This document shows, one piece after another, positions 34,494 to 45,800 of a stretch of 64,000 bases of DNA. The stretch is from positions 930,001-994,000 of the forward strand of contig NHZP01000019.1 in NCBI GenBank assembly GCA_003313425.1, written 5' to 3'. The position numbers and the translations under genes were made by a program. Under the pieces are notes generated by a model. That model did no database searches and was not told the origin of the DNA. It saw only the letters and a program-made list of their open reading frames with translations. Positions within the stretch are counted from its first letter, which is position 1, and each line of letters starts with the position of its first letter. The DNA is from Pseudopyrenochaeta lycopersici. Its lineage: Eukaryota; Ascomycota; Dothideomycetes; Pleosporales; Pseudopyrenochaetaceae.

Positions 34494-35879
34494 ATGTCTC
34501 AACAGGCAAAATCGAGCGCTACCCAGGAGCCGCTCACTTTGAAGCTTCCGCATCCATACCTAACCGCTTATGCAGTCACCAATGTTGCTTCAAAAGGGCA
34601 ACCCACCAGCAACCAGGTCAGGCTCTCAGCAGTGGGCACCAGCGGTAAAGGACTGACACCGCCTACGCTACTGCACAATGATACAGTATCTTTCACCGAT
34701 ATTGGTTTCTTGGCTCAGGATGCAATTCCGCCGAAAGGAGACAACAGCTCATGGGCGCGAGCACGAAGATCGCCTTATCTCACCATTACCTGGACTGGAG
34801 AGCGACCTTCTGTCCCGCAGATGTGGCTCATTGCATATGCATTGATTTCGCTACACCCCTTGGTTGAAAACTTTCGAGTCCTCTTTTCCGGCAGAGACTC
34901 ACATTCACTAGCCCAAGAACTGTACGTCACTGGCCTATTCCACACTCATCCAAAGGGTTCCACCCCATCAACACCCCATGATGGACACTTGCTTCTACGA
35001 AGTACTTTCTGGCAGGGCGCTGCGTCTCCATTCGGTCCCCGTCCTGTCTGGGCACCACACCTCGATGCCTCAAATAAGCCAATCACCAGGCGTTATCCTC
35101 CATTCCCATTTCAGAATGCACCGTCTACCCAGTTCCCGGCTGTACCAAGGCACACTATGCATCCAGTCCGGGAACCAAAACCTGAGCCGGGGTCGATCAT
35201 CTACAGCCGGTGGATCCCGCATCTGAAGGAGCATTTTACGATGATCGCTCTTGACTATACGAATCCGGATCATCTTGACCGCTTCCACAATTGGCAGAAT
35301 GACCCACGTGTCGCTGCTGGATGGAACGAAACCGGGACGCTGGATGAGCATCGCGAGTATCTCCGGAAACTGCACGATGACCCCCACGTACTGACCATGT
35401 TCGCGGCATTTGACGATGTTTTGTTCGCATATTTTGAAGTTTATTGGGCTATGGTATGCTTACACGACTCATTGCTTATTTTGTTCATTGCATACAGAAA
35501 CTGACTATGATTCTAGGAAGATCACATGGGGGCCCACTACCAGTCCTCGCCTTACGACCGTGGTAGACACTCCCTTGTCGGCGACATCAGATTCAGAGGC
35601 CCTTACCGAGTCTCAGCATGGTGGTCTGGACTCATGCACTACATGTTTCTTGATGAGCCTAGGACGTGGAATCTTGTCGGTGAACCAGCAGCCACTAGCA
35701 GCACGGTCCTGGCGTATGACTTCGCCCACGGTTTCCATGTCGAGAAGCTCATGGACCTGCCGCACAAGCGAAGTGCGCTTATGATGGTGAACAGGGAAAA
35801 ATTCTTCACATTAAGCCCTTTCGTGTGGGATGGTGAAGCAAAGGTCCGACCAAGTTTAGATGCGCTTGCAAAACTGTAA
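34494..35879 (+). CDS. Hydroxyornithine acyltransferase, SidF-like (GNAT fold)
   Basis: Two exons (34494-35453, 35517-35879; 63-bp phase-0 intron) give 440 residues. The C-terminal GNAT domain (about 245-440) carries EVYWAMEDHMGAHY, DRGRHSLVGD, YRVSAWWSGLMHYMF, VGEPAAT and YDFAHGFHVEKLMDLPHKR, a pattern shared by fungal SidF and bacterial siderophore acyltransferases. The enzyme would move an acyl group from CoA to N5-hydroxyornithine before NRPS assembly. The protein ends in AKL, a type-1 peroxisomal targeting tripeptide, in keeping with the known peroxisomal location of SidF in Aspergillus. The SidI-like ligase 1.6 kb downstream would make the acyl-CoA donor. Confidence 0.88.
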
Positions 35880-37463
35880 AGGGGTCTGTGAACCATCATC
35901 AGATAGCATCACTCACTGTACATAACAATAATTCACTTTTATGCCGACCGTTTTGAAACTCGGCTACTCTGATTCGAGCTATCGTGCCTTGCGCTACGTT
36001 GCTGAAATCTTCACCTGCGTCGACTCGTCAGCCACATGTCGACGTCTGTTGTTGGCATGCACACGGTACAGAGTTTTGGCAGCATATGTTACCGGGCTTG
36101 TCCTTGGTGTAGAACAAGCGCTTTAGCCGAACCTTGCGCACTTTCGCTACTTACGCTAACTGAAAGTGTACACGTCATAAATTACATGGATGTGCATGCA
36201 AATCGCCCAATCAAGCACTGAAAAGCTGTTCCTGATCCTGGAGCGCCATGCAGGACGCGGATCAGATAACCTTAATCAAGCCCCACGCCCGACCAAGCAT
36301 AGACAAACGAAAATTTTATCTGATCCGTTATTGCAGCACACCCCCGCAGACATCCACTCGGCAATGGCTGTGGTGCGTATGAGGCGCATGCAAATTGCTT
36401 ATTGACGCAGGGCGGACGGGCTGGGCCTGCTAGGTGGATGCAACACGTAACGGCAACGCATAATGCAGGCGTACAGGAGAACAGCGCAAAACCCCGGGAC
36501 TTAGCACGGTGCAGTACAGTTCGGTATTTGGTGAACTGGTCGATCGATGCAAGAAAAAAGAAACATCAGATGCATGCACAAGACGCCGATCGATGACCAA
36601 GTATCCGCCAAAGGACTGAGAAATGTCGGATCAGATAACTTTTTTATGTAACGGCAAACATCTCCGAGATGCGATCCACCAATCCCCACACCAAGCCTTT
36701 TCCACAACCCTGCTTTCCATCTGATAAAAAAAAAAGGGTCACGAAACTCGGAAGAATTCGGCCCAGAATTGGACCTTCCCGATGTCGCAACGCTCGGACT
36801 GAATGATTGATCTTATCAGATTAGATTGATGTCCGTCCCCTGTGGTCAACATGACCGGGGTACGCCCGCGCCGTGCTGTCATCGGTCCCAGCAATTTTCT
36901 ACTCCACCATGATGGCCAGGGATGATCACCTCCTGGTAGAGAAAAGATTTTGTCAATCACTTGACGGCCTTCCTGGCTTGCGCTAGAGTATGATGGCAGC
37001 GGCGTTATATCCGAATGAAGCAAGAGACGTGGTGGTGTGCTGCGCAAGCCGAGGGGGTAATTTCGACAAGCTGGCGCGAGAGGCCACGCAGCCGATGCTG
37101 GACGCATTCTACGTACCCGGGAATAGCCATGATGAAATGCGAAGGTAGATCTCCCTGTTGAGCCTTTAGATCCGAGCCATCAGCGAAGAATAGTCACTGT
37201 TGTAGCTTGCTAGTTCTGAGAGCCATGGCGAAGATCAGTGCTGCGAATCTCTATCTCCAATTGATCGACTGCCTTTGGGTGCTACTATACACGACAACTT
37301 CACTGTTCTTTTCCTTTTACGCCTTCCACTACCTCAGCCGGCACTTTATTCCGGTCATTGCGCACTCTCCAGGGAGTTTGGCGACATTTGGACAGCCAAT
37401 CTTTGATGAGCAGTGGAAGAGCTAGATAAAAAAAAAGCTCACGTTTCAAAGAAGCTCACAACT
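35880..37463. promoter_or_regulatory. SidI-like promoter region with five ATCWGATAA sites
   Basis: A 1.6-kb gap upstream of the acyl-CoA ligase. Exact ATCWGATAA sites are at 36261-36269, 36630-36638 and 36719-36727 (plus) and at 36316-36324 and 36813-36821 (minus). CCAAT pentamers at 36207-36211 and 36679-36683 could be contacted by the CCAAT-binding complex that works with HapX in iron starvation. A short open frame with a hydrophobic stretch lies at 37225-37425. Confidence 0.75.
37225..37425 (+). CDS. Possible 66-residue membrane miniprotein or leader ORF
   Basis: An open frame of 66 residues starts MAKISAANLYLQLIDCLWVLLY. It has one long hydrophobic, aromatic stretch (about 10-32) and a polar end. 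It stops 38 bp before the acyl-CoA ligase start and overlaps a short out-of-frame ATG at 37413. It may be an upstream ORF in the ligase transcript, an unrelated small gene, or chance. No family is recognised. Confidence 0.25.
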   Translation: MAKISAANLYLQLIDCLWVLLYTTTSLFFSFYAFHYLSRHFIPVIAHSPGSLATFGQPIFDEQWKS

Positions 37464-39382
37464 ATGGCACAGATACACGATCAATCTCGACACGATGCAT
37501 TGCAACGACTCAACCAGACGCTTCTACAGATCGATCCCTACATCCTCCCTCCGTACCCAAATCTTTCGCTCGTCTCTGGTCCCCTCGATCCTCCTCTTAT
37601 ACAATTGACCATCTCGCAACTCCTCTTCCAACAAGCAGAGACCTACCCACACAATGAAGCCGTCATAATACCTTGGACGCGTGCGCGGTGGACATACAAG
37701 AGATTATGGGATGAGTCCAATCTGTTAGCAAGGGCGTTATTGAAGTATGGCGTACGCCCACGGGATAGAATAGGAATCATGAGCGGGAATTGTGAGAAGT
37801 ATATTGCACTTTTCTTCGCTTGTGCGAGGGTAGGCGCCATTTGTGTGACACTCAACAATACATACACGGCAACTGAAATGGAATATGCGCTGAAACACAC
37901 GAGTGAGTAACCCAAGTTCAAATTCAATCAGGAATGCCGGCTTATTGAAAATAGAATGCCGAATACTCTTCACCACGCCTACTATTGCGCGGTTCGATAA
38001 CGGACCCTTACTGGAAAGGCTTCACGAAGAAGACCTTTCGTCAGCTTTGCCAGACTTGAAGACAGTATGCTTAATACGTGGCGCATACAGCGACTTCATT
38101 AAATATGACGAGTTCATCCACGAAGCCGAAAGCATCCCAGATCATATCCTAGACATCTTTGACGGCATAATAAGCCCACATGATGTCGCGAACCTCCAGT
38201 TCACAAGCGGCAGTACTGGTAACCCGAAGGCAGCTATGTTGACACATCAGTACGTTTGCCCGTTCTAGTATACTGAGCATCGACTAACGTTAATTCAGCA
38301 ACCTCATAAATAACTCCCGCTTCATCGGTGACCGCATGGAGCTCACTCCCACTGACGTTCTCTGCTGTCCACCACCATTATTTCACTGCTTTGGTCTGAC
38401 TCTCGGTCTTCTTGCGACACTTAGTCATGGAGGGAAGATTGTCTACCCAGCGGAGTCATTTGACCCTGTTACGACCATGCATGCCATCTCTGACGAGCGC
38501 TGCACAGCACTTCACGGGGTTCCGGCCATGATGGAGTCCATCATCAACTGCGAGAAGCCTGAAGGCTGGGCCTCCCAGCTACGCACGGGTATTGTGGCGG
38601 GAAGCCCTGTGCCGCGATGGCTGATGGAGAAGATGGTCGAGGAATTGGGGATGACGGACTTCACGTCTAGCTATGGCCTGACTGAAGCAAGCCCGACAGT
38701 GTTCAATGCTCACACTACAGACTCGTTACATGCCCGGCTTACTAGCGTTGGTACCGTGCTACCGCATGCTCGTGTCAAGATCGTAGATCGCGACGACAGA
38801 GTTGTGCCGATTGGTGTGCGAGGCGAGCTTTGTGTATCCGGATATCAAGTCTGCCGAGGATACTGGGAAAATCCCGAGAAGACAGCAGAGTTACTAGTCA
38901 GAGACGATCAAGGAGAGTTGTGGTTGCACACTGGCGATGAGGCGGTGCTCGATGTTGATGGCTACTGTACCATTACTGGACGTTTCAAGGACATTATCAT
39001 CCGTGGTAAGTTTAACATCATCTTTCATACTGTGATATCGTTTTACTAATGTCAACTAGGAGGCGAAAACATCTACCCCCTCGAGATCGAAGAAAGGCTT
39101 GTCCAGCATCCATCCATCGCACGCGCCATCGTCGTGGGTGTCTCACATCCGCGATACGTCGAGGTACCTGCCGCTTTCCTACTCCGCGAAGAAGGATCCG
39201 ACAAACCAAGTCTTGAAGAAGTGAAGACCTGGGTGAGGAAAGTATTGGGACGGCACAAAGCGCCTATGCACGTCTTCTGGCTTGGCGAGGATTGTAGTGG
39301 TGAGATCCCACTCACAGGAAGCGGGAAGATAAAGAAATTTGAACTCAGAGATGCAGCTGAAGAGTTGTTGAAGCAGGCATAA
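37464..39382 (+). CDS. Acyl-CoA ligase, SidI-like (ANL superfamily)
   Basis: Four exons (37464-37902, 37955-38249, 38299-39005, 39060-39382; introns about 50 bp) give 587 residues. AMP-binding motifs are complete: FTSGSTGNPKAAMLTHHN across the exon 2-3 join (about residue 230), SSYGLTEASP, HTGDEAVLD, GRFKDIIIRGGENIYPLEIEE and the C-terminal lysine loop GSGKIKKFELR. The protein would activate a carboxylic acid as its CoA thioester. Next to a SidF-like enzyme the likely acid is mevalonate, as for SidI, but other medium acids are possible. Near the N-terminus RLNQTLLQI (residues 15-23) resembles a type-2 peroxisomal signal, imperfectly. The start at 37464 has A at -3 and G at +4. There is no type-1 signal at the C-terminus (KQA). 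Confidence 0.87.
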
Positions 39383-40157
39383 TTTGGTATGCTAGCTTGC
39401 CTCACGACTCAGTTATGTACTAACGATCGCAGGGTTGCTAGTGCATCTAGGCCGATTTCATTTCTACTTCCTTGCCTTTTGTACATTTTAGCGGCTGATA
39501 GATTTCTACGGCTACAGCAATATGGTCTGTAGCCGTGGTTCCGATTTCACAATCCCCCAAGATATCAGTTTTGTTTGACGAGGACGGTTGGTCACGTGTT
39601 GACGTGGGTCTAGCGTTGCAGTAACGCGAAGTCTGTAGACTATCGTGATGCGCGACTCGGCTTCAGGCCTTCTGTATAAAGATGACAGTATTCCTATTAC
39701 TTGCGTTCATTCTCCCATTTTCCTGCACTCCTGCATCCTGTTCTCGTTCCCTTCATTAATGATGTCGTTCAGGCTCGTTTGTGCATCCGAGGAGATTCTC
39801 CTCTCAACGTCATCGTCGCGTCAAACATACAACACTGCCAACACCACCGTTACGCCTTACGAAGACCTTACGATACTTTGCCAGCCAATGGTAGCTAAAT
39901 GATTACATCAAGCTGTCATGATTATGGACATGTTTGGACGCTTTTGGGTTCAAGCGGGCTATGTACCTGCGGGCACTCCACGTGCGCCAGTGCTTGCTTG
40001 ACACTTACTTTCGCTCTTATTAAGACAACACATTACTTTCTCGTCTTCTCTCAACAAATTCTCTGCGACAGGCTTTAAAACCACCGATACGCATAGCAAA
40101 AGGCTACAGACTTGCATCCCACGGACAGCGTCTCCCTTCCTTACAACACGAGCTACA
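39383..40157. other. Intergenic region
   Basis: 775 bases holding the ligase 3' flank and the promoter of the FAD-Rieske gene. No iron-type GATA site or other element was recognised. Confidence 0.4.
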
Positions 40158-41819
40158 ATGGCAACCACGACAATCTCAGCGCCTGAAAAATTCACCTTTA
40201 CAAGCGGCGAGACAGACCCAGTCTGGATTCACAGAGTGCCGTACAAAGATCTTCCAAGGTTTTCGCGCCTTGACAAGGACCTTGAGACGGATGTTTGCAT
40301 TGTCGGTGCTGGTATCTCAGGCATTTCGACAGCTTACGAACTTGTAACGCGCGGCTTGAACGTCGTCCTTGTTGAAGGTCGTGAGGTCTTATCAGGAGAG
40401 ACTGGACGCACCAGCGGTCATCTTGCTAGCGACCTTGATGACGGATATCCCGAGATTGCGAAGAAGCACGGCGACAAGGGAGCAAAGGCTGCCGCCGACT
40501 CACATCAATGGGCTTTAAATCGTGTTGGCGAGATCTCCAAGCAGCTAGGGATCGATTGTGAGTATCGCAAGCTGCCAGCCTACGATTTCTCACAGTATCC
40601 TCGGGGTTCGAAAGAGCATGAGAGTGACGTAAAGACTCTCATAGAAGAGGGCCGCAAAGCGAAAGAACTCGGCCTTCAGACAGAATACCAGGAAGGTTTC
40701 TTAGTGAAAGGCTGGGATACCAGCGTCGATCATCGTGATGCAGTCATCTATGCCGGACAGGCGACGTTCCATCCCACAAAATACTGCATTGGTGTTCTCA
40801 AGTTCCTCAAGCAGCAACCGAACTTCTCCTGCTTCACTAATACACGAGTCATAGACGTGGAAGAGAAGGGTGTCGAGATCCTGGGAATGGGACACAAGGA
40901 TGTGTTTGTTAAGACCCTTGATGGACACACTATCAAGTGTGCCGATGCTGTAGAGGCAACATGTGTCCCTCTGCAGAAACTATCCATCATTGCCGAGGAG
41001 GAGTACTATCGCACATACTGCATAGCGATTCGTGTACCTAAGGGCTCTGTCGAGGATTGCCTTTTCTACGACTCTGCTGAAATCTACAAATATGTTCGTC
41101 TTACCGAATGTGACGAGAAAGATGATTACATGGTCGTCGGTGGCGGCGATCATAAAGTCGGTCAAGGCGACACTAGCGCTCCGTTTGTAGAACTCGAAGA
41201 GTGGACAAGAGCACGCTTCCCGCAAGCCACCACCATCGACTACAAGTGGAGCGGCCAAGTTTTCGAACCTGTCGACTACATGGCCTTCATCGGCAAAAAT
41301 CAAGGGAAAAAGCACATCTACATCGTGACCGGCGATTCCGGTAATGGTCTCACGCATGGCGTTCTAGCGGGCAAACTCATTGCCGATTCTATCACCGAGC
41401 AACCCAATCCATGGATTTCTGTTTACGACCCTAAGCGCATCGCCAGTATCGCGAAATCTCTGCCTTCCATGGTCAGCCATGACGTCCAGATTAACGCACA
41501 GTACAAGCGATTCGCTCAGTCCGACATTACCGATATCGAAGACCTTATTCCAGGCGAGGGCGGTGTGCTGAACACCAATCCTACCAAGCCACTGGCTGTT
41601 TATAAAGATGAGGGAGGCCAGGTGCACCAATTTAGTGCTCTTTGTCCACATCTTCACGGAGTGGTGACTTGGAACCACACTGAGAAGAGTTGGGATTGCC
41701 CTGTGCATGGGAGCCGATTTAGCAAGGATGGTGTACAGCTTTGCGGGCCGAGTAAGGCGGGTCTCCAGCCGGCGGATGAAAGTGGAGAAAAGTTGCAGAA
41801 ACAGGCAGTGAATCATTAG
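40158..41819 (+). CDS. FAD-dependent oxidoreductase fused to a Rieske [2Fe-2S] domain
   Basis: A 553-residue intronless gene. The N-terminal part has a dinucleotide fold (DVCIVGAGISGISTAYEL, about 45-64) and the DAO-family continuation, including GETGRTSGHLASDLDDGYPEI. Near 390-410 the second FAD-contact segment YIVTGDSGNGLTHG is present. The C-terminal about 110 residues form a Rieske domain with CPHLHG (about 496) and DCPVHGSRF (about 512), giving the C-x-H and C-x2-H ligand pairs. Proteins with this fusion exist in bacteria and fungi; substrates are mostly unknown, with amine oxidation being the general chemistry. Whether it belongs to the siderophore cluster is unclear, since it lacks an upstream iron site. 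No signal peptide is visible. Confidence 0.88.
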   Translation: MATTTISAPEKFTFTSGETDPVWIHRVPYKDLPRFSRLDKDLETDVCIVGAGISGISTAYELVTRGLNVVLVEGREVLSGETGRTSGHLASDLDDGYPEIAKKHGDKGAKAAADSHQWALNRVGEISKQLGIDCEYRKLPAYDFSQYPRGSKEHESDVKTLIEEGRKAKELGLQTEYQEGFLVKGWDTSVDHRDAVIYAGQATFHPTKYCIGVLKFLKQQPNFSCFTNTRVIDVEEKGVEILGMGHKDVFVKTLDGHTIKCADAVEATCVPLQKLSIIAEEEYYRTYCIAIRVPKGSVEDCLFYDSAEIYKYVRLTECDEKDDYMVVGGGDHKVGQGDTSAPFVELEEWTRARFPQATTIDYKWSGQVFEPVDYMAFIGKNQGKKHIYIVTGDSGNGLTHGVLAGKLIADSITEQPNPWISVYDPKRIASIAKSLPSMVSHDVQINAQYKRFAQSDITDIEDLIPGEGGVLNTNPTKPLAVYKDEGGQVHQFSALCPHLHGVVTWNHTEKSWDCPVHGSRFSKDGVQLCGPSKAGLQPADESGEKLQKQAVNH

Positions 41820-42780
41820 ACGTACGTTTGGAGTCGGCAGAATGGCTGTTGGAAAGCTATCGAGGCCAGTGATCATAGCATGCGACTATGTGAATAGTTT
41901 AATAATGACAAATAATGATAAAACAGATTATTGCTTCCTGATCTGAGACATGCCAAACCCCGTTACGCGTGCGGAGAAATACAATCAAGCGTTGCTTCGA
42001 TTGACGTCTCGCCCGATGAGAGATTAAGAGCAGCCATGCGAACATGAATGTCGATATAGTGGATGAGAGTGTTCAGATCGATTTCAACTTCAATAATGCT
42101 GACGTAGCCCAATTTGAACTGAGATTGAAGAATGTGGATAATTAAGCTAACATTGATCCCTGTTATATAATTCGCACCCACTCCTTGTAGCAAGGCCATT
42201 CCAAATTTGAAAGCACATCACTGCATCCAAACGTAACAAATCATTTGGATGGATGTGTAGATGTCAATATGCTCCTCTATATTTGCTAGAATCGTACCTC
42301 AGTCGCTTTCTTCGCTGTGCAGGCTCTGCCTTTTCCTCGCCGAATTACATAGTCTGCAGTATACTGTTCTCTAAAGAGGAATTTATACTGCCTGTCAATG
42401 TTTAAGATGTCAGTCCAGTAAAGACGTGCGTAGGGGGGTGATGGTAACGAGGAAGTGCTAGTATATACACCGTTTGGCCTTCCACGATCCGGGCTATGAG
42501 TTGAATGGGAGGGCCCGTCCAAACCTATGACGCGGTTCCATCATCTTGCTCATATTTGGGCACCTTGATTATAGCTTGAATGCAGTTGTCGGATCCAATC
42601 ATGCGCACTGCCCTCGTTGACGCATATTCTTTCACCTTCATTCCATCTCCGTCATGCCCTACCTTCACTATAATTAATGTTTTCACATTGTAGTCCTGCA
42701 GCTTGATTACTTTGATCTGTGTCGACCTTTTCCAAGGCACCACATCACCCAATCGTCACTCAGGCATCTTCAAACCAAAG
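41820..42780. other. Intergenic region
   Basis: 961 bases, AT-rich in the first half. Short open frames on the minus strand lack protein character. The last 150 bases should be the promoter of the next gene. Confidence 0.4.
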
Positions 42781-43797
42781 ATGGCAGACAAAGCGTTCCG
42801 TCGCACAGCATCCCGCGCATCGCGCGGCCAAAGCACCGTGTCCTCAGACTCCTACGCTGCAACTCCACGTCACACACCTCTACCTATGACCCTCTATGAT
42901 GATGCACGAGCAAACAGTATCCTGTCAGACACTGCATCGCACATAGAAGGACTTCAATCAGCATATACTGTCAAGGAAATCCCAGCACACTACTATCTCC
43001 CGCCTACGGTGCCAAGTCCATTTGCAGGCACACTGGAAGCGAGTCTAGACGCGGTTCTTGCCTGGGGATGTGTACATGCTGATATACAAGTCATAGTCGA
43101 CGCCTTGCTACGAGAAGTCGACAGCTCTACAAACTGGCCAGAGCTTCTCTTGAAGGTCATGATCGATGGAGACTCGCCAGCAGGACGAGGACGGTACCTA
43201 ATCGAAGAATTACTCTTTTTGGTAACCAGGACGTTGCTACCGGAGCAGATCGCCGAGAACCGACTAGCCATGGCGAGCATGTACGATCGGAAGAAACACT
43301 TGGCGATACGAATGGTGCTGCGATACGACATGTTAAGCGCGTGGAAGATAAATGACTCAAACCACGCTATGGCTGTGCCCTCCTTGCCGCCTGCGGATTT
43401 CACAACCCTCCCCGCATTACCAAGCACGAATACGGATGCGTACCCGAATAGGAGACGCTTGATGCCGAATGTGCTTAGCACGTTGATCGTTGCGCCACCC
43501 GGTGGCTGTCCAACGCATGGCATGAAAGAGAGGATGAGACATCACATCACGGACATAGACGCCCACCTTCTTATTTCCGATGAGGAAGCCATGGGGTGGA
43601 GCGGCCAAGTGCTCGTTGGAACGACGAGCCAGATCATCCTTCAGTGGCAGTGGTTACGCAAGAATAACGAGACGCTGCAGGATATGGAAGTGAATGGGTG
43701 GGAAGAATTGGATCGCAAGGCGGATGACTGTGAGTGGATTGCTGACGATATCAAGAAGCCGGCGGGGGGCAAGAAAGAGAGGGGCGGTATACAATAA
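42781..43797 (+). CDS. Conserved-looking hypothetical protein
   Basis: A 338-residue single-exon protein. An in-frame upstream extension to 42703 exists but has no ATG, and 42781 (AAGATGGCA) is a good start. The first 50 residues are Ser/Thr/Arg-rich and probably disordered (FRRTASRASRGQSTVSSDSY). A mostly helical middle follows (about 75-190), with a region beginning YYLPPTVPSPFAGTLEASLDAVLAWG. The end is charged and rich in Lys and Gly. No transmembrane segment, signal peptide or catalytic motif is visible. I do not recognise a family. Sustained open frame and codon pattern support a real gene. Confidence 0.6.
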   Translation: MADKAFRRTASRASRGQSTVSSDSYAATPRHTPLPMTLYDDARANSILSDTASHIEGLQSAYTVKEIPAHYYLPPTVPSPFAGTLEASLDAVLAWGCVHADIQVIVDALLREVDSSTNWPELLLKVMIDGDSPAGRGRYLIEELLFLVTRTLLPEQIAENRLAMASMYDRKKHLAIRMVLRYDMLSAWKINDSNHAMAVPSLPPADFTTLPALPSTNTDAYPNRRRLMPNVLSTLIVAPPGGCPTHGMKERMRHHITDIDAHLLISDEEAMGWSGQVLVGTTSQIILQWQWLRKNNETLQDMEVNGWEELDRKADDCEWIADDIKKPAGGKKERGGIQ

Positions 43798-43959
43798 GTA
43801 TTGTCACTCAGAGTATGCAAGGAACTCGAACTTCATTGAATCTTTGGATTATAATTTGCTATACCATTTAGATAATAAGTCGGACGATAATTTTAATATC
43901 GATTGAGCGTTCATGCGGTGTGCAGAAGCCTTTCAGAGCTAATTTCTCGGCCCAGAGAT

Positions 43960-45800
43960 TTACATCTGATGCACCTTGCTGTTTCGGCTCCAGCGGCGGA
44001 ACGTCTTGCCCTTCCACCAGAACAAAATACCGAAGAGGCACCAGAGTAAGATCAAGCTAGCGTTGGTCATAATCGGGGGGATGAAACTAGTTGGCGTTAG
44101 TATGCAGTTAGACAACCAAGGAGATTATTTGTTTCACTTACCCAGCCTTGATAGTCCACGGTGTAATGAACTTGCCCATTCCATAGCCCCATAGATTCTT
44201 GTTAACTGTGATGGCGACGAAAAGACTTCCAGCAACGGGTTTGTATGAATCAACGGCGTATGTGGAGACCATGCCTGGTAGCGCAGCGACTTGGATACCT
44301 GCGCATGCGTAGCCGATCATGACGATGACTTGCCAGGGCCATTTCCTCTCGTATCCAACTGAAACGATGATATTGCCTAGGAACATGATTATGACGTATG
44401 GAATCATGGCCGGAAGTCTCATTTCGGGCTCACGGATGCCATTGTTGCGGCGTGTTGAGCGTGCACTGACCCAATCCGACAGTGGTCCGGCTGTAAATAG
44501 TCCAATAAATGCTCCCACCATAACACCAAAGTTGGTGAATCCAACAACGGTGGGCTTCATGTTGTAAGGGGGTGCGGCGAGAACTTGACTTTGTGTCAGG
44601 TTGATAGTGAGGAAGCTGGAGCATGACCAGGACACAACGAACGATGCGAATTCGACGATGGGGAAAGCGAAGAGTTTCCACGGGATCCAAAGATCGAGGA
44701 AGATGGAACGGAAGGGATTCGCGTTTGGCTGGAAGACCCTCCACTGCCATTTAGCAGGTGTGCCACGGCCGAGGTAGGGGTCGCGGGCCGCAGTCTCTGT
44801 GGGTGCGAGATCGGTCGTCTCTGGCGGTGGTGTAGTTACGGTGCTAACATGGTCAATTTTGTTGGCATCTTTCTCAGCACCCGAGTCAGTTGTTATAGCT
44901 TCCGTCTTCTCGTCGAGCGAGCTCGTCTTCGTTGGCGCGACGGCGGCAGGCATATTGCGTTTGTACCTCGTCTCAGGGAACATGAAGGCGACCATGAGGA
45001 ATGAGAGGCCTAGAAGCCCGGTGTTGAGCCACCAAAAGCTGCGGAATCCAATCGACTCTGTCATGGCACCAGAGACAATGGGTCCGACCATGAGAGAACC
45101 CATGTAAACCACCCAATAGAGCGTGTTCCACTTGCCGCGATCGTGAAGGAAGAAAATATCAGCGATAACTTCCGGCATGGTTGTTTCCGCGGGACCTGCA
45201 CCAATGCCGTTGACAATGCAAGCGCCCATAAAAGAGCTATACGAGTTCGCCTTTGCGCGCCAGATTGAAGTTCCAAAGTTGATGAGCTGGGACATGAGCA
45301 AAACCGGACGGCGACCGAAAGATGTGCTGATTGGGACCCTGTGATCTTGTTAGCAGGATAGTCACGAGATGACGTTTCCGACCTACCAAATGAAGTTGCT
45401 GAAACCTAGAACTAAGATACAGACACCTGTGAACTGCACAGCACCAGCCAGATCCGTGTCAAAGGCCTGCATAAGTGCTGGAAACATAGGTGCGAGAGCC
45501 AGTGGGCCAAAGCCTTGGGTGAAAATCACAAAGGATGTTGCGGTGATACACGCCGTCTTCCATGGGGTGCTCCAATTGAGAGGATCGTTTGGATCATCGC
45601 TAGGCTGCGGAACAAGGACTTCGCGATGCGAGCCCTTGACGAAGTGATGGCTGCCGACATCCGTCATGATCTCCGTGCCAGGCAGGATCTCGGTATGGAG
45701 TTCAGCCTCCAGCTGCCGCCGCTCCTGTCAACAGTTAGTTGTGAGATGATGCACAGATGGGAGGTGTCAGTACAGCGTCATTAAAATTGTTAGCCTCCAT
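43960..45800 (-). CDS. MFS transporter, DHA1-like 12-helix type
   Basis: Four exons (45800-45774, 45724-45387, 45338-44142, 44086-43960) give 562 residues with frame kept at each join. The first exon is only nine codons (MEANNFNDA). The N-terminal loop has the fungal DHA1 mark DDPNDPLNWSTPWK just before helix 1, followed by TSFGRRPVLL (loop 2-3 motif) and NGIGAGPAETTMPEVIAD. A long polar central loop (about 255-330) rich in Thr and Glu separates the two halves. Helices 7-12 follow, and the tail is basic (FFWWKGKTFRRWSRNS type). The substrate is unknown. No iron-type GATA site lies upstream, so there is no evidence that it works with the siderophore genes. Confidence 0.88.

Noticed and set aside
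43960..45800. DHA1-type MFS transporter as part of the siderophore system
   Set aside because: It lacks the SIT-family pre-helix signature and has no ATCWGATAA site upstream.
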